Below, piece by piece: positions 45,601 through 57,600 of a stretch of DNA of 64,000 nt. The stretch covers positions 63,247,066 to 63,311,065 of the forward strand of contig OZ026524.1 of the NCBI GenBank assembly GCA_964019695.1, given 5' to 3'. A program made the position numbers and the translations under genes. The notes under the pieces were generated by a model. That model saw only the letters and a program-made list of their open reading frames with translations, was not told the DNA's origin and did no database searches. This DNA is from Loripinus fragilis. Taxonomy: Eukaryota > Mollusca > Bivalvia > Lucinida > Lucinidae. Position 1 is the stretch's first letter. Each line of letters begins with the position of its first letter.

Positions 45601-48600
45601 TGAATAGCTTTGCTGAAAAAAGAGTAAATTGAACTGGATTATGTGAAAACACCCCAAACATAGAGAAAACTAGGTGAGTGTCTTTTGATATCAAGTTTAC
45701 CAGGTAAAGCTTGAGAAGGCTTGTTGACATCGTGAGGCTTGCGGAGCGATCCAACATGCGTTCTCAAAGCCGAGCCTGGTAGACTTTGATATCAAAAGAC
45801 GCAAACCTGGTATTCTATATATCCGTTTACCCATTGTTTCACTCTTCAAACTAGCAATTATGACGTAATTTTCGATTTTTGTGTTGATTTAGCATCATTA
45901 GCGACAACATTCAAGAAGCGCAACGTCATTCTGACCTAATAAAGCCACATGTTGTGAGATAGACAATGTTTATCAGGCAACGTGTACCAATGCAGTTTAT
46001 ATGAGAGGTAACTGATAAATAAGAATTGAACAGACTATACAAAATTGGTTTTAGAATCATAGATATACATCTATTTATATTCAATATACCCTTTCTTTAT
46101 TTCCTTACTTGCTCTTCAGAAAAAATAGTAGCGTTGAATGGACCTGTTTCTTGCAAATTAGGATCATGTAAATTTAAATCTAATCTTGGCCAAAGGTTCT
46201 GTGAAATCTAAAAATTTGTGTCGTTTGTGGTATTGTGGTCATATTTATGGCAGTGAGGGTAGATTCCTTTGCTCAGTTGCTTTCTCGTATTAATTTGTGT
46301 TTATTTCTTTGGCTGTTAGTTTTCAGTGTATCTTCTTTGCACGACGTTTGGTTGATCTGTGGTCTATGCATGTGGCATTTCCTAGTCAATAAAACCAATC
46401 ACAGTTTCGAGCTTGGGTTTCTTCTATTATTGTTTCACGTAGGTCAAGGCTCAAAATTAGACAAACAAAGGTTATAAACACAAATGGTAGCTTAATGTAG
46501 GTCGAAAGTATTGCAGAATGCTCTTGGAGCATTCTGCAATACTTTTGACCTGTATTAAGCAATAATCAGTCTTGAAAACTAATTTTGGTCTTCTTTTTGA
46601 GTGGTGGCTTAAGATACATCAAAAATCAACTTTTTATAGGTAGACCTTTAGCTTAACGCTTTTATTTTAACTGTTACTTTGGCCATCAGTGATAACCCAT
46701 AAGGCTAGGTAAGATGAAAACAATCCCATTTTTTTTTCACAGACAAAACTATACAATTTTAAAAAATGTTTGACTGACAACCCTGGAAAATACAAAACGG
46801 AGTATTTCGTACTTATTGTATCAATATGTATATGATCATCCATCAAAATGAATAGGGTTAAACATTTAAGTCCGTTACCTGTAGATGGTGCCCAGGCAGG
46901 GCCTCGTGTAAAGAAAGTGCCATCATTTCAAAGAAAGGACTGAAAGGTATAAGATATGTAATTCAGGGGACATGCATGTCAATAGTCTTATTGGTTACTG
47001 TAGAGGCGGCAACTTTAATGTTCATATCTTGGCGTGGTTCGGCTATTTCATCTGCTCAACAAGGAAAATTAGGTTCTATTTATTATTTGGTGAAGAATAA
47101 ATAAGTTGTTTGGGCCGTGTGCATTCCATGAAAATCCTAACCATATACGCACTGAACTCACATTTATAACCCCTTAAAGCGTATAATCACAAAAGGTATA
47201 TTTTTGTTGTCCACTAAAATAGTTGAAGCCTCATAGACAAACAGTGTGGACCCAGATCAGACTGCTCATGTAGGAGCAGTCTGATCTAGGTCCACAATGT
47301 TTGCCTCTATGCTTATGTTAAATATACATTTTTAGATGCAGTCATTTTGCTGCCGTTTTAAGGACTAAATAATGCGCTTTGCGTCTATACTGAGGTAATG
47401 GCGCAATATGATACAGTTACTTTTGAATAAAACCACGCCTCTTTTTCAGCTTTACCTATGTCTATAGTGAACCAGTCCTATTTACCCATTCATGAGGTGC
47501 CGCCTTTACAGTACCAAAAAGTCATATAATACTTGTAAGAGCAAAGTAAATTTCTTACGAACATATATATACTGAGGGAAAAAAGTTAAGCAATATACTT
47601 TGAGGATTCACAGTTTAGAAAAAATAGGACTTTTAATTTCATAGTGTCAAAAATTATGTTGACAAACGTTCATGAGTACGATGACATTAACAGGTTGACA
47701 TTTCACATAATGTAAAGTCTGGTTTTATGCCCCCTTGCTAAAACAGCTTATCTGGCAATAGTGCGAATAGTTTTCGACTAAAAGTTTCATTTTTCTTCCC
47801 AATGTTTAGATCCAAAAGCAAGAAAGTGAAAACGGTTTGAAAATGAATGTTATGTTCACCCTTCTCGTACAGTTTTTAGTTGAAAATAGTATTTTTCCAA
47901 ATTACCTCGCTTTCAATTGAATAACGTTTGAAATTTAAATGCTAAACAGATCAAATCCTCTCTATGAAGTAGGATTTTGTTTGTTTTGACCACTTGCGGG
48001 TAGCCATTAGGTCATATTCAAACAACTGACATGTTTGCTAACCTGCCAATTAAAATGATCTAATGCCTCAAAGATCGCCTATGGGAAACCCCATTATAAA
48101 TAATTGCGAAACTGTAGTATAGTAAGCAAAAGTAAAAAAAAAGAAAATTTCAAGACACATTTGATGAAATAATTAAGAAATAAATTCATTTTTTGGAAAG
48201 TTCATGGAATCATGAATACGTCCGGTCTCTTGCGAAGAAAGTGAATCCTTCGGGCTTCACTTACTTTGCGAGAGACCCGACGTATTCATGATTCCTTGAA
48301 CATTCCAAAAATTGAATTTTTTGCTTATATTCACATTTTATTATAAATATCTAAAATATAGACATTATTTATAATTTATGAAACAAAACACTTTGTATTT
48401 GATATGTAGTTGTATTAACGGTTTTGTTGGGTGTAAAACGGAAAAGCGGAAGAGCCCGTGTAAACACGGACAGCCAATGGAGCAAACAAGAGGCTTGTTT
48501 TGCATGTGCGACTCAGGTGTGGCTCACTGTCAATCACACTACCAATGTCACTTCAATCTGGCGAACGAATTCGATGTTCGAAGCGTATTGCACGGGCAAG

Positions 48601-51600
48601 TGAGCTTGGCAGCTGTCAATCAAATTTATGTCATTCATGAGGCTATTGACGGTTGCAAAAATCTTAAGGTTCATTAAAGGCTTGCTTTGAAAATGCAAAT
48701 ATGAAATAATTGATTCGCATTCATGCTGCAAAACAACAGAGATGAGTATATGATATTCAATTTTAACACTCGCTTAATTGTTTGGCTAGTTCAAGTTCAC
48801 AAGGGTACAATCAAGACTCTTCTTCTAGCATTGGAGTATGGCTACCAATAATTAATATTTGTGTACTTGAAGCAAACAGGTGGGTATTTAGTGTGTTCAA
48901 TCTAGTCTACTGTTAAATATCTTATTGTATTGTTTGAACTCTTATTTTGGAAACGATGATCATATTTTATCAACAGTTTTTGTCAAATCTTGTTTACTTA
49001 AGGAAAAAAACAACAACTGTAAACCACTTAATATTCACCGCATTAAAGTTTGACGATTTTAGAAAACCGATATATTGCTGAGTTTAATTTTGGCCGGTTC
49101 TTAATCTATTGCTCTTAGAAATTATTTTCTATTCTCATGGGGGCTACTTTTAAAGGAAATAATATACTTTTCTTTCCTTTAAAAGTAGCACATTTTAAGA
49201 CGTGGTTTCCTCTACATTGAAACAGACACTGCCATTCAAAAATTCGGTTTTGACAAAAATGATACCAATAAACTATTTATGTGGTCCATTTATTGCTTAT
49301 TATTATTATTATTCGGTTATTGTGTCGGTGTGCCGCGGTCCCTGCGCACGAGGCATATATAGCACACACGGCACACCCAGTTTTATGCACCCACTTTGGC
49401 TTCAATAAAGGAATTCGGGCTGTATCCTGCCCTTATCCTACGCCTATCTGCGTTAAGTAAAGGTGTGGGGCATTAATTAGTTTTGACTTTTAGAAATGCT
49501 CTATAACAGGTTTCAATCTTGTAGGGATTGACGTGACAATTTCGTCTGCACAGTGTCACCCCCACTGTTCCTGAAAGTGTAAGTTTTTTATTCCGCCCGT
49601 AAGGGCAAATTTATTGCTTATTGTGTAACTGAATTCGAAACTGTATTTTGTGGTTTCATATTTTGTTGATTTTTGTTTATGTCCAAAGCGCCAAATAAAA
49701 ATACCTTCCAAATACATGTATAACTGAACCGCGACATGAGATTTCCATTAATGTGGTATGTGTGACCAGCAAAGGCTCAGATCATCCTGCGCATATGCGC
49801 AGGCTTATCAGAACCTATGCTAGTCGCATGAATATTATATGACTGTTAAGCTACTGACTGAACATCATTGGGAGTTTCTTAGCTTAAAAGGAGGCTACAT
49901 AGGCTCGTCTGAGTCTACACTTGTCAAAATGCCACATTGTTGCAAATCACATGTTGCGACTCAAGCGTTGTACAGCAGTATATTTACACTTCCATAGGCC
50001 TGAAAAGATTGATTGAGAAATATCCTGTGCTACTGTCTGAAGAGTAGCCACCTCCAAGACCATCATAGTGGCTAGCTTCTATTCTGAAAAGAAAAGTGAA
50101 ATAAGCAGCAGCAAAGGCACTGACTAGCCTGTGCATATGCACAGTCTCACCAGTGCCTTTGCTGCTCACATAAGTTACGTATGGAGATAAATAAAGGCTG
50201 GGATGAAACATCAGTCCATACCCTGGGGTTATAAAACTTGAGTACAGTCTCAAACTCGAAATAAAGTGCAATGATTGGCTGCTTGCGGACACGTTTTATA
50301 ACCTCAGGGCCTGTAGTCTCATTGGGTCAGGTGTAAGTGGTTAGTGCTAGGCCATTTCTTATTACCCCATACTATCATCATGTCAGGGCTCTGGATGACT
50401 TCATCTATCCATAGCTGGACCGGGGGATAATCAGCCGATTCTTAAATAATATTGCCAAAATGGGAAATCATACCTAGATTATGTATCTATCAAAGGTGAT
50501 AACTGTATAACCCAGATATAACGTGAACCAACAAAGGGAATTAATATTCTGCAAGTTCGCTTTCTGACCAATAGCCTTACATTTGTGTATGCTATCAGTA
50601 TTGTTGCCAATTTTACTGACGATTTGAACATCAGTCAGGGCAGTTGTCAGACTTCGGCCGTAGTTTAACCCTGTAAACAGATCGGGACAACATGAGGCAG
50701 GGTATGCAAGACTTAACACTTTTAAGCGGCATCTCTTTGATGAAAGTCAGAAAAGAACGATTGAACTGTGTTTTTACTATCTCCAGAGGAAAGTGCAAAC
50801 GAACGAGTTTCAAGAAGACGCTAAAGTCCAAGCTGTTCTGGATTATTTCATGGGACTTACTTAACGCAAGAACAAAAGGTTGGTATCGTTAGACAGACTA
50901 GTTTCTCTTGAAGCCTGCCAGGACACTATAGTTTTGCTCATATAAGTTGAATTTGTAACTGTTTTGATTAGTCAAACAGGGTATCCCCACAACATCCGTT
51001 ACAATCCTTGTCTATAAAAGTAAATATAGGCCTACTTTTTCAATTCTGTGGGTTTGTGACTAGTTCCAGCGGTATAACCAACCAAAACATCAAGGGTAAG
51101 AAAGAATTAACTTAAAATTACTTAGTAGATAAGAAGCAAAAAAGAAACAGGCGTGACCATCCCTATTAGATCCAGATATCCAAAGGTTAATACGCCTTTG
51201 AAATAGGTAAAGTATGAAGTGGATTGTATGACAAAAACATAATTCGTCTTATAACTTTAAAGGGATGTTGGCATCTTTGACGAAACCCAGGGCACAAATG
51301 GGCCGCGATGCGAGAAAACCTGTCTTTGGGGTTTCCCACAAAGCAAGACTCAAACCAGTCTCCACATCTACAGAGACTAGCTAGACCATTGAGATTTCGC
51401 TAGTAGCAAGTTTAGATATAATAATTTCCATAAAACGAATACCAAAGGCGCTGATCAGTCTGCGCCTATGCGCAGGCTGGTCTGCGCCTGTGTTGTTCGC
51501 AAACCCCCAAAGACAGGTTTTCTCACGTTGCGGCCCAAATAGATCCTGCCCGAAGAATAAAAAGGATCATCTCTTTTCTCAAGAAATGCATGCTAGATTC

Positions 51601-54600
51601 CTAAATTAGTATGATAGTAAGATTATGAATAGTACGTACTTTAGTGGTACAACTGGTATGTCTTTGAAGTAGTCCTGTAACTTTGGTTGAATTCTTTCAA
51701 AAACTGTAGAATTATACGCCTTTAAAATCACATCCTAAAAATGATTAAAGATATTCTAACAACAGCATGGCTTAACTAGAACTGTACTTATAAATAAATA
51801 TCCTTGCACTACGGATAAGGATATCTGAGATTTTACCCTGGGATAGAAAATCTTATCTTACCCATGCTTTCTTACATAGGACGTCAAGTAACGTCATCAT
51901 GTGAAATTGCATTTTAGCGTATTCAAAGACTTCTGAAAGCTTATTTTAAAATAAATAGATAAATAAATACAGTGGTGAGCAAGAAAAAAAATGCATTATT
52001 CATGTGAGCTTAGGAAAGAAAAATCTGTCCCTCGGGATCACAGTTTGTCACCACTCTGCAAGCCTTGTGATTCCCAAGGCGATCCTCAGGACGGATTTTT
52101 CTATCCAATCCTTACACTCATGATAGATTCTTATATGATTGTACCACAAATAACAACATAAATATTTGAAATGATAGATACATCATATGACGTCGCGTAT
52201 GGTAGTGAAATACCATCATGCATTAAGATAGATAAACCACTAAAGGTTTACAGATTTTTGACACCTTTTGACCTGACGTTCATAATAATCTTGCGTATAT
52301 TAGCAGACTGTTGACGTTCTCACATCAAAAACGTGCTAACAAAATAATTTCAAAATCAGATGACAAATAGAAATAGAATCTAACATTCGAGCTCCTGCAT
52401 TTTTGAATTTATCAAATTCGTTGCGAAAAGGCGCATTTCAGCACATTTTCTCAGCTCGTTTAATAAATTCAATAAAACATGATCACTAATGTAAGATCAT
52501 CTATGTAATATTTAATAATAAATACTTTTGGCCAAGCTGATATGAGCTAAGTTGGTAGATATATATTCTGTTTTTAATATGACTATATCAGCTTTCTATA
52601 ACTGCATGGTCGATAATCAGCTTATTTTTCAAATGTTTCTAGCATTCATCGCCTTCATTTACAAGCAAGATTTAAAACGTAGAAAAATAAGTTTTATGAT
52701 GATTTTAAGATTATATCACATGAGCTATTTAGCTGGCATTGATGTTTTCTAATTTACTCAATCGTTGATCACAGAGAAATAACACAAATCTAATATCTGT
52801 GATATAACAACGAGAATAATGTATTATCTACAGACTACAAGAGTTTAAAAAAAAAACTTTTTATCATAAGACGTCGCGTCTGGGAGTGAAATAACGTCAT
52901 GCAATAAAATCAATAAATCACTAGTGGTTTACAGATTTTCAGGAAATGTTATGACGTACTAAAATGTGATTTCAAAGCAATCTTAATGTCATATGAAAAA
53001 TAGAATCTAACATTCGTGCTCTTCCAAGCCTCGCATTTTATCACTTTTCTCCAACTCGTTTAATAAATTCAATAAAATATGAGCACTTGTTTAAGATCCA
53101 CTATATCTGAATTAACAAAGTAAAATAACAACAGACCAACCAGTAGCACTAACAGGAACAGACACTGAAACACATACAAACCCCAATCTGGTACAATTCA
53201 AGAGTCAAATCAAGCCTCAGGTGTACTTAAGGCGCATTATGCGTAGTACTATGTAGGAAAAAGTTCCATTTCGTTACCCATAACTAGCATAAGGAACATT
53301 AAACTCCAGCTGTTAAGTTTTTAGAACTAATTTTCGCAATAACTTTTTTTATCTTCAATTTTAGCAAAATGTGTTTGTGATGAAAAGTATTCAGGAACAT
53401 TTCCACCAACTTCTACAAATGGTTCCAACATCCTAGATGCTGCAGAACCCTCTGTGCTTAGAAGCACTCTTTGAGCATTTTAAGCAAAACACAAATAAAC
53501 CAAGTCCAAGATGTCAGTCAAAAAGTTACATTGCACCACCTTAATTCAATTACTAAAGCGATGGATGGTTTGTTCAAATAGAATAGAAATCACGCCTTCT
53601 TCGCTTGTGTGTTAAACTAGTAGGGTCATTTAAAACCGTTCATTTCATAGCATGTGCATAAGAGAAAATGGCACGTCATGTGATAACCCAGCCTTGGTTC
53701 CTACAAATGAGCATGCTTTAAGAAGATTCTACATATGCATGGTAAATTCTGAGTATGTTAACGGCAGTTTTATGTTATGCACAGCCTTTGAAGAATAGGA
53801 TATGCACCGCTTCCGAATATTTTTTGAAACCCCTTTCTGTCACGCCTATACAAATTATACCTGCCATTAAAAGGCTTAGAAACTTAGGGCGAATTCAATT
53901 TATTGCAGAAATCTCCATCTATATACACAAGCACCAGACCTTTTGGAGAAGTTGGTGGAAATTCTCCTCTACAACTTTCATAGTAAACACATTTTGCTTA
54001 AACTGAAGACACATAAGTTACTGTGAAAAATTAGTTCTAAAAACTTAACAGCTGGAGTTAAGTTCAATAGCATGTGGGTTCAGCCCTATTTAATCCATTT
54101 TCTAATTACCCAAAAAGTTTAATCAGCAGAATAAATAAAGTTTATGGATAGCGATATTTTATTGAAAAAAAGATAAACTTCATTTATAACTGTTTGTTTT
54201 GTTGCAATTATATTTGTTATTTTGTTGACATGGTTTCTGTGACGTCAGCGTCATGTTATGTAACGTCAGCGTCACGTTATCAAAGTAGATACTTGATGTA
54301 CATCTGAGGTCTGATTCCACGGAATAGGCCGAGACAGTTCAGATTGATACAAACAAACACATACGTCAATATGCCTTATACAAAAGTCATGTCTTGTGAT
54401 ATAAGAGGCATTGACTGAAATATCATTGATATGCATTCTCTTTGCTTAGCGATACTGTTATATCAACATGGCAATATATTTATAGAAAGTTAAAACCTAG
54501 TAATTTGGTGGAAACGTGGTATTTTTTCAAATCATCCCAAAACGGTAGAACCTGTGGTCATTGCTTTTAGTATGTTTTCATAAATAAAAACATCATTATA

Positions 54601-57600
54601 TAATTAGAGACATTATGAGCAGCGCCTATGCTTTTCGCTGTAAAAAAAAAGTATGACTCCAGTATCTACATGCAAAACTTCAATCTTCTGGCTAGTCTCT
54701 TTAGCTGAGCAAGTTGTTTTAAGTTTTAGTTGGTCAGAAACCCCAAAGACATGTTTTCGCGCGTTGAGGCCATAAAAGTAAACATGATCAGGAAATACCA
54801 CAATCACACACTGCAGATACCATGAGAAAGAACCACATAACTATAAGAGCCACAAGACACCAGGAAGACATACAAAATTAAACAACCAGCTCTCTCTCTC
54901 CAACTTCCCAAATCTTCTCTCTGGATTATGTGTTGTGAAAATACACCAATTGAGTAGCTCTTATAGGGGCTACCTAATTTATTCAAAGAAACAACTAGAT
55001 CAAATTAAATAACTGTAACGAGACAAAGGACATATATAGGCAATTTAGCAAAACACAAAAACATTACATGAATCCTTAACGGAAAAATAACTTGTTTTAT
55101 AACGGGTTGCCTACCAATTAGGTAAGAAGAAACAATAAGCATACTGTATGTTGAAATGGCTGTTTAATTAACCACGAGTCTGGCTATAATACATTCGCAA
55201 TATATGATGAATACTTAGTACATACATAGCAATATATGTAATAAAGCATAACACACATTGATATAAAAATTAACGAACCACGTCAAAATTAAAAAAGCAT
55301 GGGTGAGGGAGAAAACTTTTATGTCCACAGTGATATTAAGGAGAAAGTTGTTGTGATTAATATAATCCCCGTTTTATCTTATATTAATACTAAAGTATGC
55401 TGAAATTAAAGTTAGAACACAGTCTAAACATCAAATGGAATCAATAAAGACATGCATATTAACATTTTTCAAAACGCTGCAATAGTAATCAGATTTTAAG
55501 ATATAATGCAATTTATTATTTAGTCTCTTGATAAAAGAAAATGCTTATTCTTTACAAAGATTAGAATATTCCGTCTTCATATTAGTAAGTTTATGCACCA
55601 ACAGAGAGTATAATAAATAAGGAATACCGTATCATTAGAGTAAAATCTCCCATCTCCTTGCAAACTATCAAAGAATTCTCTCACAGTTCCATGAAATCCT
55701 AGCCTTTCCATTATCTACAAACATAAACTAATCATTTCACAAATAATTAAAAACAACAACAACAGAAAACAATTAAAGAACACATGTTTAATCATCCATT
55801 CCGCTATTTACTCTTCACCTGTTTTTTCTTAGTCTACGTTACATCAAAAGCACCTATCCAAATCCTATGCCACATTTTAATTAAAATGGCTATACAATCA
55901 TCTAATTTACAGTGTTGGCAGAAATTAAAATTGTACCAGTCATGATATTAGCATGAATTCCATGATTTTGTAAACACCAATTGATTCTTTGTTGAAAAAT
56001 AAACCAATTATGTTCTTGGGATCTTGAAATCACAATGAAAACAATTTCTGCAGGTCCAATGCACCACTTTTGCTCGTACTATATTGTGTTTAATTCATGT
56101 AGAAATATTATGTGAACAAATAAACTGTAATTGTTGGTTCCATTTGAACCTGGAGCCACATTTTCTAAAGTTTAGTACTCTACCATTGAACCATTGTATG
56201 ATATAAATAAATGAATAAACTTCAAACAAATTGGCCCTATCCTGAATATAACCTGGTTTTATTGCATGTGAACAACAAGGGTGGAGATCAGGTTCCAACC
56301 TGATTGAAAGAGTAACATAGCTGCTTCCTACGATCAAAATATCAATAATCAAGTCATTGTCTTTAGGTAAGAAGGCAGGATTTGGTCTCACTTAATCGCA
56401 AACCTTGAAAATATGTTTTCGTGTTGATTCCCAAGTTTCAATCCAAAACTTATTTGTCACATTCATCAGCATCCATGAGTAAAAAAGTAAGAAAGGTGAC
56501 AAAGATCAGAAATTGATAGAATCAAGTACCATACTTAACCCAGGATACCACTTGGGTAAGTGACAAAAACACAATTAAACTTCTCAAACGAGAGCCAAGA
56601 GGCCAGCCCTTTGGGCAGCAAAGGACGGGCGCAAAAGCATGACAAACACAGGACATAAACAACACAAAGAATATGTAGGCATGGTCGGATCCGGAGTGGA
56701 AACAGAAATCTGGACATTCCCTTGGCAAATCACAAATGTCTATAGGCTTTCTAAGAAATACTTGTACAGACCCCTTCAAAAGTCAAAAAGAACAAAATAT
56801 AAAAATAAAAAAAAATGAAAAAATGATAACAAAATAAAAAGCTGTCGGGAACCCCTCTACCATGTTTAGGGATTTCTGGATCCGCTAATGGTAGGCGTAC
56901 TTATAGCAAGGAATGAGTAATAAAACAGATATAGTGATCCCTTAAAGCTGCATAGTCTGTAACTTTTGATCTTCTAATTTTAAAAATAATGTTTGTATTT
57001 TTCAAGAACACAGTAAAAATACACAAATTCAGGTAAACATTTTACCATTTTCGTAAATCTTAACAAGTTATCACTACTAAAACAACTGCATTTTTGTTAA
57101 AATTCAACGGTCTAGAATTATTGGAGGGACGCAAATAATTACCAAAACGAGAAATAAACACCTATTTGATAAGATAATTCACTTTTCCATGCAGTTTTCA
57201 GCTGTACTAAACATTTTTATTGTGAAAACATAGCTTAATTCTACTTTTACAAATGATTAAAAAGAAAATAAAAATTTTCAAAAAATGTTCATAGTTACAG
57301 AGTATGCAGCTTTAAAATAAGAAATAATAGTAAACAACAAAGTAAATATTTAGCCAATGCTTAACAATAGTTTATACACGATGCTGACAATAAATGTTAT
57401 AAGGTTGAACAATAAATCTATAGTTTGTAAAATGTGCCACGACATGAGATTTTCAACAATGCGGCATTTTGTCAAGTGTAGACTCAGACGAGCCTGTGCA
57501 GCCTCCTTTTCAACTTAGACACTCCAAATGCTGTTTGGTCGCGACTAGCAAAGGCTCTGATCAGATTGCGTGTATGCGCAGGCTGGTCTAAGCCTTTGCT

